Of a stretch of DNA of 64,000 nucleotides, positions 26,639 through 35,053 are shown one piece after another. Source of the stretch: JAQBVV01 sp965249205 (GTDB lineage Bacteria; Acidobacteriota; Vicinamibacteria; Vicinamibacterales; UBA2999); assembly GCA_965249205.1 (NCBI GenBank), contig CBDFLL010000006.1, positions 372,001 through 436,000 on the forward strand. The letters run 5' to 3'. The position numbers were made by a program, and so were the translations under genes. Numbering within the stretch: position 1 is the stretch's first letter; the number at the start of each line of letters is the position of its first letter. Below the pieces are notes generated by a model. It saw only the letters and a program-made list of their open reading frames with translations. It was not told where the DNA came from and did not search any database.

Positions 26639-29314
26639 ATGGGCTTAGTCAGAATGATGCAGAAGTGTGTAGTGTTGGCGCTCGCTCTCGTGGCCTTGCT
26701 CGTCGTCGGCGCCTCTGCCGCCTCGGCTCAGTCGCTGTCGCTGGCGGGTGTCGGGACTCAGGAGGCGTCCACCATTTGCGGCGCCCCCGTCCCGGAGCCG
26801 GCGAACTTGCCGCCCGAGGGGTCCGGCCCGGTGGTCTACTTCATCGCACCGTGTTTCCCTGCGCAGGGCAATGTGTCGGCGGTGGAACCCCAGACCTACC
26901 TCTACTACATGCAGTTGCGGCCCAGTCAGCCGTCACAGAACATCTGGGTGCCGTGGGATGCGCAGACGCAGCGCACGGCCGTTGCTGATCATGCTCGCCT
27001 CTGGGCCACTGGCTTTCTGTCCAACCTGTCAATCGAGGCAGCCGACTACACCTTTTCCAACGGTGTCATCGGAAAGTTGGTGACCTACAACATCGAGGAG
27101 CGTCAGCGCGTCAAGATTGTCAACTACGACGGCACCTCGGAGATCGACCGCGCAGCCATCGATGAGCAGCTTCGTGCGCGCGGGATCGAGATGCGGCTTG
27201 ACGCATTCGTTGATGACAGCACGATTCGCCGGATCGAGACCGTGCTCCGCGACATGATGGCCGAAAAAGGCTTCACCGATGCCGAGGTGGCGCACGAGGT
27301 CACCGAAATCGCCGGTGGGCCGAAGCTCGTGAATGTCACCTTCCGGATCGGCGAGGGACCAAAGATCAAGATCCGCGACATTGACTTCGTTGGCAACGTC
27401 GCCAAAACGGATCGGACGTTGCGGGGAAAGATGAAGAACAACAAGACCCCGGGCTTCTTTGGCTTCATTACGCGTGGCGGCACGTACAAAGCGGCCATGT
27501 TCGAAATGGACGCGGATCTGATTCAGGCGTATTACCGCGATGAGGGGTACGTGGAGGCGCTGGTTGGCCAGCCTGAGGTCAAGGTGCTGGAAGAAACGGC
27601 GGATGGCAAGACGCGCTGGGTGCAGCTGGTCATTCCTGTGACTGAAGGTGAGCGATTTCGGGTTGGGTCTTTTTCGCTCGACGGCAATAAAGTGGTCCGG
27701 TCAGAAGCGATTGCGCCCGTGTTTGAGGTGACGGTCGGAGACTGGTACAGCGAGTCAGACGTTCGTGATGGCCTGATCAAGGCACAAGAGCTCTACGGCG
27801 CCGCCGGCTACATGGAGTTCACCGGATTCCCCGACATCTCGACGACAAACGATGGGTCCGCCGCGGTGCCGGAGGCGATCGCCGCTCCTCCGTCAGGAGA
27901 GCCGCCCACCGTCGATGTGACGATGCGGATTCAGGAAGGGGAGCAGTACCTAGTGAATCGGCTGACGTTTGTCGGCAATACGACGACGCGCGACAATGTC
28001 ATCCGTCGAGAGATGCGTCTAGTCGAAGGTTCGGTGTTCAATACCGAAGCACTCAAGTACAGCGTGCGCCGTGTGAATCAGCTCGGCTACTTTGAGCAGA
28101 TCAGCGAAGAAGATCAGACGGCGATGCAGGTGGAGAAGACACCTGGCCGCGACGACGCAGTTGATGTCACGTTGACGGTTCGGGAACAGAATCGCAACCA
28201 GCTGACGTTTGGCGCAGGCGTATCTCAGTTCGAGGGCGTGTTCGGCCAGCTCGGGTTCCAGACCGCAAACTTCCTCGGCCGAGGGGAGAGCCTGAACGTG
28301 TCGATGCAGGCGGGTAGCCGCTCCCAGAACTATCAGCTTGCCTTCACCGAGCCCTTCCTCTTTGACCGGAACATTACCGCTGGTTTCGACGTCTACAAGC
28401 GCTCGCTGCAGTACATCGGTTTCTACACACAGAGAACCACGGGCGCGAATGTCACGCTGGGTTTTCCGGTCGCCGACTTCAGTCGGATGTTCTTTAACTA
28501 TTCAAACGAGCGGATTCAGATGGCTGACCTCAACGAGGCGTTCCTGGATCCCAACTGTATTTTCCGCGACGAAGGATGCTCGGATATTTCGCTGACTGAC
28601 CTGTCAACCATTAACCCTGACGTGCTCGAGGGGCTCCGTCGAAATCCGTTCATCTTCGATTCGCTGTTGATCGGTGAGGGTGGGCGCCGCACAGTGAGCA
28701 AGGTGACTCCGAGTTTCGTGCACAATACAGTCGATAACCCTATTTTTCCGAACACGGGTCGGCGGATCACGATGTCGATCGATCTTGCACTACTCGGCGG
28801 CAATACCCAGTTCTACAGGCCGAGCATCGAGGCCCTCCAGTTTTTCCGGCATACGTCGCGGACCACCTTCGGTCTACGCGGGCAGTTTCAGTTCATCGCT
28901 CCCGTGCGGGACACGAAGACGCTGCCGATTTTCGAGAAGATCGTCTCGGGTGGGGAGAACAGTGTTCGAGGTTTCGATATTCGATCGATCGGGCCGTCTG
29001 ATCCTTCCACGGGACTTGTGCTGGGCGGCAACAAGAGTTTGCTCTTCAACGCTGAGTACATGTTCTCGCTCGTCTCGCAGGTGCGACTGATTGCCTTTTA
29101 CGACGCCGCCCAGGTCGTGTCTGAACGCCAGTCGTTCGCGATGCGACATTTCCGGACCTCCACCGGTGCTGAGATTCGGTTCTTCATGCCGGTGCTCAAC
29201 GTGCCGTTCCGGCTGATTTTCGCGCTGAATCCGCAACGGGAGGGCGTGCTCGACAACCAGCTACGTCCGGCAAAGAACTTGGTATTCCGGTTCGCGGTGG
29301 GTTCAACCTTCTAG
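26639..29314 (+). CDS. bamA: Outer-membrane protein assembly factor BamA
   Basis: 891 residues. A signal peptide (KCVVLALALVALLVVGASAASAQ) is followed by an unusual N-terminal extension (about residues 30-130) before the POTRA domains: VTFRIGEGPKIKIRDIDFVGN, VIPVTEGERFRVGSFSLDGN and MRIQEGEQYLVNRLTFVGNTTTRDNVIRREMRL. The C-terminal 16-strand barrel includes NQLTFGAGVSQFEGVFGQLGFQTANFLGRGESL and the lid-loop motif VSGGENSVRGFDIRSIGP (the VRGF motif), and ends VFRFAVGSTF with terminal Phe. BamA inserts barrel proteins into the outer membrane. Start codon choice among ATGs at 26639, 26654 and 26657 is uncertain. It opens the envelope gene block. Confidence 0.94.
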   Translation: MGLVRMMQKCVVLALALVALLVVGASAASAQSLSLAGVGTQEASTICGAPVPEPANLPPEGSGPVVYFIAPCFPAQGNVSAVEPQTYLYYMQLRPSQPSQNIWVPWDAQTQRTAVADHARLWATGFLSNLSIEAADYTFSNGVIGKLVTYNIEERQRVKIVNYDGTSEIDRAAIDEQLRARGIEMRLDAFVDDSTIRRIETVLRDMMAEKGFTDAEVAHEVTEIAGGPKLVNVTFRIGEGPKIKIRDIDFVGNVAKTDRTLRGKMKNNKTPGFFGFITRGGTYKAAMFEMDADLIQAYYRDEGYVEALVGQPEVKVLEETADGKTRWVQLVIPVTEGERFRVGSFSLDGNKVVRSEAIAPVFEVTVGDWYSESDVRDGLIKAQELYGAAGYMEFTGFPDISTTNDGSAAVPEAIAAPPSGEPPTVDVTMRIQEGEQYLVNRLTFVGNTTTRDNVIRREMRLVEGSVFNTEALKYSVRRVNQLGYFEQISEEDQTAMQVEKTPGRDDAVDVTLTVREQNRNQLTFGAGVSQFEGVFGQLGFQTANFLGRGESLNVSMQAGSRSQNYQLAFTEPFLFDRNITAGFDVYKRSLQYIGFYTQRTTGANVTLGFPVADFSRMFFNYSNERIQMADLNEAFLDPNCIFRDEGCSDISLTDLSTINPDVLEGLRRNPFIFDSLLIGEGGRRTVSKVTPSFVHNTVDNPIFPNTGRRITMSIDLALLGGNTQFYRPSIEALQFFRHTSRTTFGLRGQFQFIAPVRDTKTLPIFEKIVSGGENSVRGFDIRSIGPSDPSTGLVLGGNKSLLFNAEYMFSLVSQVRLIAFYDAAQVVSERQSFAMRHFRTSTGAEIRFFMPVLNVPFRLIFALNPQREGVLDNQLRPAKNLVFRFAVGSTF

Positions 29315-29328
29315 GCGTCTGGCGGCGA

Positions 29329-29364
29329 GTCGGCCCTACAATAGGACAGTCGGGCCTACAATGG
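29329..29364. repeat. Two 16-bp direct repeats with a 20-bp period before ompH
   Basis: The segments GTCGGCCCTACAATAG (29329) and GTCGGGCCTACAATGG (29349) repeat with a 20-base period in the bamA-ompH spacer. Each contains TACAAT, a fair -10 match. They may be duplicated promoter elements or simple slippage products. Confidence 0.4.
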
Positions 29365-29424
29365 GCCGGATGACACCCCCCTGGATGTGTGATGTTTTGT
29401 GAGAATGAAAGGACAGCGATCGTG

Positions 29425-30063
29425 ATGAGAGTGTTTATCGGTGCCATGGCGCTCTGTGGAATTCTGGCAGCCGCGCCGAGTTTCGCGCAGGCGCCTGCCC
29501 CCGCTCAGCCCGCCCCGGCCGCGGCTCCGGTGCAGGCGCCCTTTCCCGCAGGCACGAAGTACGCCTTCGTGAACATTCAGCGAATTGCTGCCGAATCGGC
29601 GGCAGGCCTGACACTGACTGGTAAGGTGACGGCGCTCAACCAGCAGAAGGTGAACGAGCTGAACGAGAGGAACGTGGCGCTGCAAGCGGCCCAGCAGAAG
29701 CTCGACGCCGGCGCCACGGTGCTGAGCCCGACAGCAGCTGCGCAGCTCCAGAGGGATATCGAGCGCCAGCAGATCGACATCCAGCGTTTTACTGAGGACG
29801 CCCAGCAAGAGGTCACGACCCTGCAGACGCAGCTGCAGGAAGAGTTCCAGTTAAGGCTGTCTCCGGTCATTCAGGAGGTCGCGACCGAGCGCGGGCTTCA
29901 GCTGCTCTTCAGCGTGACTGACAGCGGCTTGGTCTGGGCCGACCAGTCGCTGGATGTCACCACCGACGTGATCCAAAGATTCGACGCGCTCGGGGCCGCA
30001 CCTGCGGCCCCCGCCGCTGCACCCGCGGCCCCCGCCGCTGTACCCGCGCCAGCGAATCCGTAG
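29425..30063 (+). CDS. ompH: Periplasmic chaperone Skp/OmpH family
   Basis: 212 residues from ATG 29425 with signal peptide MRVFIGAMALCGILAAAPSFAQ. An Ala/Pro linker precedes the OmpH domain: KYAFVNIQRIAAESAAG, then a long coiled-coil (about residues 70-150, ALNQQKVNELNERNVALQAAQQKLD through DAQQEVTTLQTQLQEEFQ), then LSPVIQEVATERGLQLLFSVTDSGLVWADQSLDVTTDVIQRFD. It ends with an Ala/Pro repeat tail. Skp trimers hold unfolded outer-membrane proteins in the periplasm. The position behind bamA and before lpxA is the conserved one. No lpxD lies between. Confidence 0.9.
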   Translation: MRVFIGAMALCGILAAAPSFAQAPAPAQPAPAAAPVQAPFPAGTKYAFVNIQRIAAESAAGLTLTGKVTALNQQKVNELNERNVALQAAQQKLDAGATVLSPTAAAQLQRDIERQQIDIQRFTEDAQQEVTTLQTQLQEEFQLRLSPVIQEVATERGLQLLFSVTDSGLVWADQSLDVTTDVIQRFDALGAAPAAPAAAPAAPAAVPAPANP

Positions 30064-30087
30064 ATTCAGTCTTGTGTGCCAGGTGAT

Positions 30088-30127
30088 ACGGGTGGTTCAG
30101 TGTACTCGGGAGCAGTGAACCACCCGT
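30088..30127. terminator. 12-bp perfect inverted repeat between ompH and the fabZ-lpxA gene
   Basis: ACGGGTGGTTCA at 30088-30099 is exactly complementary to TGAACCACCCGT at 30116-30127, with a 16-base loop. It would form a stable RNA hairpin in the leader of the next gene. No U-run follows, so it may act as an attenuator, an RNA processing or stability element, or a protein-binding site. A classical terminator is less likely. Confidence 0.55.
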
Positions 30128-30139
30128 GAACCCTGAAGC

Positions 30140-31462
30140 ATGAACCTGGACGCGGCGTCCTCGACTGCCGAGGTTTCCCAGTTCCCGAAAGCTGATTCCA
30201 CTGTGTCACGCCACTTCGATCTGCCCGCGCTCCTGGGCCGCGTCTACTACCGCTATCCATCGTTTCTAATCGATGCGGTCGCCGAGCATGAGCCCGGCAA
30301 TCGCCTTGTGGCGGTGAAAAACGTCACCGTCAACGAAGAGTTCTTTCAAGGGCACTTCCCGGGATCTCCGCTGATGCCTGGCGTGCTGATGATCGAGGCG
30401 CTGACGCAGGTGGCGGCCGTCTTGCTGTTGGATCGGGCTGAGGCGCCCGCCACGGCGCGCGTCTGGCTCCGCGGCGTTGACAACGCCAAGTTCCGAAGAC
30501 AGGTGGTGCCCGGCGATCGGCTTCGCTTAGAGGTCCGGCTGGGGCGTATCCGTTCGCGGCTGGCGAAGGCTCGCGCGTCGGCGTTTGTCGAGGATCAGCC
30601 GGTTGCGGAGGCGGATCTCCTGCTCGCAGTCGAACCCGGAGCGGCCTACATCGATCCGACGGCGGTCGTGCATCCGGCCGCGCGCCTCGGAGCCGGCACG
30701 ACGGTCGGCCCCTACTGCACCATCGGCCCGGAAGTGGTGATCGGCCAGCGCTGTCGGATCGGTGCGTCCGTGGTCATTGACGGGTGGACCGAGATTGGCG
30801 ACGACACCCGCGTGTATCCGATGGCCTCCATCGGTCTCGCGCCGCAGGACCTCAAGTACAAGGGGGAGCACACGAGGCTGAGCATCGGCCGAGAGAATAC
30901 GTTCAGGGAGTTTGTCACGATCAATCGGGGCACGCTTGGCGGCGGTGGACACACCACGATCGGCGACGGGAATCTCTTCATGGCGTACGTGCACGTGGCG
31001 CACGATTGCCACATCGGCCACTCCACGATCTTCGGGAACGGCGCCACACTCGGCGGTCACGTCACCGTGGAGGATTGGGCCACGGTCAGCGCGTACTCAG
31101 GTGTGCACCCCTTCTGTCGGGTCGGTCGACACGCCTACGTCGGCGGATACTCCGTGGTGACAAAAGACGCACTGCCGTTCGGGAAGTCGGTCGGAAACCG
31201 GGCCCGTATCTATGGCCTGAACACGATCGGCCTCGAGCGCCGCGGCGTTGCCTCCGACATCATCAATCAGCTCAAACGGGCGTATCGGTATCTGCTGCAG
31301 TCGAAGTTGAACACGTCACGTGCACTGGTCCAGATCGAGCAGGACGCGGCGCTCACGTCGCCCGAAGTGCGGTGTCTCGTGGATTTCATCCGGAGTTCGA
31401 AGCGGGGCGGCATATTGCGCCGGCCCAACCGACGTGTAGAGGATCTGCTGGCTGATGAGTAG
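30140..31462 (+). CDS. FabZ-LpxA fusion: hydroxyacyl-ACP dehydratase / UDP-GlcNAc acyltransferase
   Basis: One 440-residue chain joins two lipid enzymes. Residues about 25-165 are a FabZ hot-dog dehydratase with GHFPGSPLMPGVLMIEALTQ, giving catalytic His72 and Glu86. Residues about 169-435 are LpxA: left-handed beta-helix hexapeptide repeats (IDPTAVVHPAARLGAGTTVG onward), then a helical C-terminal domain. LpxA catalytic His is H288 (AHDCHIG, E. coli H125). H307 and H323 match E. coli H144 and H160. Gly336 matches the E. coli Gly173 acyl-chain ruler, consistent with a long hydroxyacyl substrate. Both domains look intact. In most bacteria these are adjacent separate genes. Confidence 0.92.
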   Translation: MNLDAASSTAEVSQFPKADSTVSRHFDLPALLGRVYYRYPSFLIDAVAEHEPGNRLVAVKNVTVNEEFFQGHFPGSPLMPGVLMIEALTQVAAVLLLDRAEAPATARVWLRGVDNAKFRRQVVPGDRLRLEVRLGRIRSRLAKARASAFVEDQPVAEADLLLAVEPGAAYIDPTAVVHPAARLGAGTTVGPYCTIGPEVVIGQRCRIGASVVIDGWTEIGDDTRVYPMASIGLAPQDLKYKGEHTRLSIGRENTFREFVTINRGTLGGGGHTTIGDGNLFMAYVHVAHDCHIGHSTIFGNGATLGGHVTVEDWATVSAYSGVHPFCRVGRHAYVGGYSVVTKDALPFGKSVGNRARIYGLNTIGLERRGVASDIINQLKRAYRYLLQSKLNTSRALVQIEQDAALTSPEVRCLVDFIRSSKRGGILRRPNRRVEDLLADE

Positions 31463-31567
31463 AGTGCTGACGCTGGTCCTGCCCGGCCAGGACCAACCGC
31501 CCCGGCTGCGCCACGAGCTGCGCGCCGATCCCCGTCGGGTCTCCTTCGAAGTACATCTGGCACCGAC

Positions 31568-32407
31568 ATGCGTCTCGGCCTGATCGCGGGCAACGGGAGA
31601 TTTCCGTTTCTCGTGCTCGACGCCGCTCGTGCGCAAGGCCACGAGGTCACGATCGTTGCCGCACAGGAGGAGGCCTTCCCTGAACTCGCTGAAGCCGCTG
31701 CTCGCCACGAGTCGCCCATTCACTGGGTGTCCCTCGGTCAACTGGGCACGTGTATCACGTTGCTGAAGCAGGACGGGGTTACCCACGCCGTCATGGCGGG
31801 CCAGGTCAAACACAACAGAATCTTTTCGGGTGGCATCGTTCCCGACATGCTCGTTCTCGGCGTATTGGCACGTTTGACATCGAGGAACACTGACGGCCTT
31901 ATCGGTGCCGTCGCCGACGTCCTTCGAGATCGCGGTATTGAGTTGATGGATTCCACCGAGTTGTTGCGGCCGTTGCTGGCGGCGCCAGGCGTGTTGACCC
32001 GCAGAGGCCCCAACGCGGAAGAGCAGAAGGATTTTCAGTTTGGCTATCGCATGGCGGACGCGATTGCGGCGCTCGATATCGGTCAGACCATTGCCGTCAG
32101 GCAGCAGGCCGTGGTGGCGGTCGAGGCCATGGAAGGTACTGACGAGGTGATCGCCAGGGCTGGGCGTCTTGCGGGTCCCGGCGTCGCGATCGTGAAGGTC
32201 GCGAAGCCGAACCAGGATATGCGGTTCGACGTTCCTGTGATCGGAGTCGCGACGATCAGGGCCATGCAAGAGGCGGGTGCGTCAGCGCTGTCTATCGATG
32301 CGGGTCGCACGCTCGTGATTGAAGGTGGCGCCGTGATCACCGCGGCGGATGACGCCGGTATCGCCATCGCAGGGCGACCTCCGCAGGCTGAGGGGGCGAA
32401 TGCATAG
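31568..32407 (+). CDS. lpxI: UDP-2,3-diacylglucosamine diphosphatase LpxI
   Basis: 279 residues of the LpxI (formerly DUF1009) family, which hydrolyses UDP-2,3-diacylglucosamine to lipid X in bacteria lacking LpxH. Family segments are LGLIAGNGRFPFLVLDAARAQGHEVTIVA at the N-terminus, HAVMAGQVKHNRIFSG, NTDGLIGAVADVLRDRGIELMDST, RGPNAEEQKDFQFGYRMADAIAALDIGQTIAVRQQAVVAVEAMEGTDE and the C-terminal VKVAKPNQDMRFDVPVIGVATI. It fits the lipid A cluster, and its 3' end overlaps the next gene by 8 bases. Confidence 0.93.
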   Translation: MRLGLIAGNGRFPFLVLDAARAQGHEVTIVAAQEEAFPELAEAAARHESPIHWVSLGQLGTCITLLKQDGVTHAVMAGQVKHNRIFSGGIVPDMLVLGVLARLTSRNTDGLIGAVADVLRDRGIELMDSTELLRPLLAAPGVLTRRGPNAEEQKDFQFGYRMADAIAALDIGQTIAVRQQAVVAVEAMEGTDEVIARAGRLAGPGVAIVKVAKPNQDMRFDVPVIGVATIRAMQEAGASALSIDAGRTLVIEGGAVITAADDAGIAIAGRPPQAEGANA

Positions 32408-33338
32408 GACTCCGATCGCGGTGGTAGGGGTCGGGCACCTGGGCCAGCACCATACGCGCTTGCTCGCCGCGATGCCTGAGGTCGATCTCGTCGCCGTGGT
32501 CGACACAAAGCCCGACCGGGCTGCCGAGATCGCGACGAAGTACGACACCCTTGCGCTCGCCGAGACATCGACCCTGCTCGGGTCGGTCGACGCCGCGATC
32601 ATTGCGACGCCGACGACCTCTCACCTTGATGTGGCCCTACCGTTCATCGAGGCAGGAGCGGCCGTGCTTGTCGAGAAGCCGCTCGCGGCCAGTGTGGCGG
32701 AAGCCGACCGACTCGTGGAGGCCGCGGCAGCTCGAGGCACCCTGCTCGCCACCGGGCACACCGAGCGTTTCAATCCCGCGGTCGCTGCGGCGTTGCCTCT
32801 CGTCTCACGTCCACGTTTCATCGAGATTCATCGCCTTGGAGCGTTTCCCGATCGAAGCCTGGATATCGACGTCATTTTTGACCTGATGATTCACGACATT
32901 GACGTATTGCTGGCAGTTGTCGGTTCGGAAGTAGTCTCGGTCGAGGCCGTTGGTGTAAATGTGCTGACGCCGCGAGTGGATATCGCGAACGCGCGTCTCC
33001 GGTTCGCCTCGGGTTGCATCGCCAATGTCACGGCTAGTCGAATCAGTCGGGACCGGGTGAGGAAAGCCCGGTTCTTTCAGCGTGATTCCTACCTGTCGAT
33101 CGACTACGCCGAGCAGGAAGTCGAGGCGTACCAGCTTGTTCCGGAACATGGGAGCCGTCCGGCGATCCGCGGCGGAGGAATCCAGATTACCCGTGATGAG
33201 CCGTTACGGCTTGAGCTCGTGGATTTCGTGGACGCGGTCCGTGCGAACCGGCCGCCGGCGGTCACAGGACGTGATGGGCGCGCGGCCTTGGCGCTGGCGA
33301 CGCACGTGAGCGATCTAATATCAAAGGATTCTGCGTGA
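32400..33338 (+). CDS. Gfo/Idh/MocA-family oxidoreductase in the lipid A cluster
   Basis: 312 residues from the ATG overlapping the lpxI end. N-terminal Rossmann fold: PIAVVGVGHLGQHHTRLLAAMPEVDLVAVVD. The EKPLAASVAEADRLV motif carries the conserved Lys. The C-terminal alpha/beta domain contains ATGHTERFNPAVAAAL and DLMIHDIDVLLAVVGSEVVSVEAVGVN. These enzymes oxidise or reduce sugar carbons with NAD(P). Being coupled to lpxI suggests a sugar-nucleotide substrate. The known precedent is GnnA, which with the aminotransferase GnnB makes UDP-GlcNAc3N for amide-linked lipid A. No GnnB-like gene is adjacent, so the role here is open. Confidence 0.85.
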   Translation: MHRTPIAVVGVGHLGQHHTRLLAAMPEVDLVAVVDTKPDRAAEIATKYDTLALAETSTLLGSVDAAIIATPTTSHLDVALPFIEAGAAVLVEKPLAASVAEADRLVEAAAARGTLLATGHTERFNPAVAAALPLVSRPRFIEIHRLGAFPDRSLDIDVIFDLMIHDIDVLLAVVGSEVVSVEAVGVNVLTPRVDIANARLRFASGCIANVTASRISRDRVRKARFFQRDSYLSIDYAEQEVEAYQLVPEHGSRPAIRGGGIQITRDEPLRLELVDFVDAVRANRPPAVTGRDGRAALALATHVSDLISKDSA

Positions 33339-33362
33339 GGCGACGCCGCGCGAGTCACGAGC

Positions 33363-34262
33363 ATGACCACTTCCTCGACGCTTGATCGTCTGCTTGCCCA
33401 CGTGACGGCGGGCGGGGTTCTGACGGCTCCGGAGATCGCCGAGCTCGGAGCGACGCCTGACATCTTGCCACTCGGCATGCTGGCCGACGTCGTGCGACGG
33501 CGGATTCACGACACGCAGATTACATACCTCAGGGTTGCCACGTGCGCGTGCGATCAACCCGATGTCGACGCCATCCCGTCGGGTGCGCGGGAAATCAGAA
33601 TCGTGGGCACGCCCGCTTCGCTGGACGCCGCCACTGTAGTCGTCCAGAAGATACGGGCGGCGTCTGGTGATCGTACCGTGTCCGGTTTTTCCTGGGGCGA
33701 TGTCGATCGCATGGCGGCGGCGGCGGGGCTACCGGTGTCACGCGCGCTGGCGACGCTGCACAGCGCAGGTCTCGAGGGGCTGGTCGAGGTGCCGCTGGAT
33801 GCGATCGCGGATGCGGATCACGCCGTGAACTGCCTGATGGGTGCCGGGTTCCGGCAGCTTCGCCTCACGATCGAAAAGGCTCCGGCTGCGGATCGGCAGA
33901 CGCTCATCGAGCAGGCGTCCGGCCTGCAGAAACAGTACGGCTCGATCCAGGTCATCAATCCGCTGCCGACAGTGCTCCACGCAATCCGCCCGACGACCGG
34001 CTACGACGATGTGAAGGCGGTCGCGCTTGCGCGACTGGCGGCGCCGAATGTTCCCACGATCCAGGTGGACTGGCTGCGCTATGGCCCGAAGTTGGCGCAG
34101 GTGGCGCTGACGTTCGGTGCCGACGACTTAGACGCCGTGTCTGCGAGCGATGACGCTCCCGAGGGACGCCGCCGTGCTCCGCTCGAAGCCGTACGTCGTA
34201 ATGTCGAGGCCGCGGGATTGTCGCCGGCTGAGCGCGATGGTCACTACAACGTGGTCGCGTGA
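33363..34262 (+). CDS. MqnE-like protein lacking the radical SAM cysteine motif
   Basis: 299 residues. Its ends match aminofutalosine synthase MqnE. The N-terminal PDILPLGMLADVVRRRIHDTQITYLRV corresponds to the lead-in to the radical SAM motif, and the C-terminal TTGYDDVKAVALARLAAPNVPTIQVDWLRYGPKLAQVALTFGADDLD to the MqnE/MqnC end. Where a CxxxCxxC cluster motif is expected, the sequence is ATCACDQPDVDAIPSGA, with only C61 and C63. The [4Fe-4S] site therefore appears lost, and the first barrel strands are replaced. It lies at the mqnE position directly before mqnA, with GTGA overlap. It may be a catalytically altered subunit or a scaffold. Confidence 0.75.
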   Translation: MTTSSTLDRLLAHVTAGGVLTAPEIAELGATPDILPLGMLADVVRRRIHDTQITYLRVATCACDQPDVDAIPSGAREIRIVGTPASLDAATVVVQKIRAASGDRTVSGFSWGDVDRMAAAAGLPVSRALATLHSAGLEGLVEVPLDAIADADHAVNCLMGAGFRQLRLTIEKAPAADRQTLIEQASGLQKQYGSIQVINPLPTVLHAIRPTTGYDDVKAVALARLAAPNVPTIQVDWLRYGPKLAQVALTFGADDLDAVSASDDAPEGRRRAPLEAVRRNVEAAGLSPAERDGHYNVVA

Positions 34263-35053
34263 CGGAGCCGGTACGCCTCGGCGCCGTAGGATATCTCAAC
34301 GCGAGACCGCTGACATGGGCGCTCGACCGCGCACCGGAACGCTGGAAAATTCGCTACGATGTCCCGGCAGTCTGCTCTGCGCTTCTCCGCTCGCACGAGG
34401 TTGACCTGGGTCTGGTGCCGTCGTTCGACTACCTTGAGGAGGAGGACTATCGCTTCGTGCCAGGCGTTGGCATTGGGTCATACGGGCCGGTGGCCTCGGT
34501 CGCGCTCTTTACCGGTGTACCGCTCGAAGACATTCGCCGGATCGCGCTTGATGCGAGTTCTCGCACGTCGGTCGCGCTGGTGAAGGTCCTCTGTCATCAT
34601 CGGTTTCGCATCACGCCTGAATTCGTTCCGCATGGTCCGGATATCAAAGAAATGACGCGTCGCGCTGACGCGGCGCTCCTGATCGGTGATCCAGCACTCG
34701 AGGCGGATCACGAAGCCCTTGGGCTCGTCAAGATTGACCTGGGCGCGGAGTGGACCGAGATGACGAGCCTGCCGTTTGTGTACGCCGCGTGGACGGGCAG
34801 ATCTGGGGCGGTGAGTCCGTCCGACGTGCGCCTGCTTCAGGATGCACAAGAAGAAGGTCGGCGGTCGCTCGGAGCTATTGCGTCAGAGTTCGCAGGTGGG
34901 GATGGCGTCCGCGCGGAACGAGCAGCCACGTATCTAAGGGATAATGTGAGGTACGGCATCGGTGCGGACGACGCGAGAGGGCTGCAGATGTTTCTCGACT
35001 ACGCCGCGGATCTCGGCCTGGCTCCTCGGAAGCGCTCGCTGGAATTCTTTTGA
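34259..35053 (+). CDS. mqnA: Chorismate dehydratase MqnA
   Basis: 264 residues, GTG start overlapping the previous stop. MqnA removes water from chorismate to give 3-enolpyruvylbenzoate, the entry step of the futalosine menaquinone pathway. Visible family segments are RLGAVGYLNARPLTWAL, YDVPAVCSALLRSHEVDLGLVPSFDYLE, IGSYGPVASVALFTGVPLEDIRRIALDASSRTSVALVKVL, ADAALLIGDPALEA and TSLPFVYAAWTGR. The fold is that of periplasmic-binding proteins, but no signal peptide is present. Confidence 0.93.
   Translation: MTEPVRLGAVGYLNARPLTWALDRAPERWKIRYDVPAVCSALLRSHEVDLGLVPSFDYLEEEDYRFVPGVGIGSYGPVASVALFTGVPLEDIRRIALDASSRTSVALVKVLCHHRFRITPEFVPHGPDIKEMTRRADAALLIGDPALEADHEALGLVKIDLGAEWTEMTSLPFVYAAWTGRSGAVSPSDVRLLQDAQEEGRRSLGAIASEFAGGDGVRAERAATYLRDNVRYGIGADDARGLQMFLDYAADLGLAPRKRSLEFF

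Noticed and set aside
31455..31583. 42-codon ORF starting at the FabZ-LpxA end and overlapping lpxI
   Set aside because: No hydrophobic segment or motif, substantial overlap with neighbours, and no clear ribosome-binding site.
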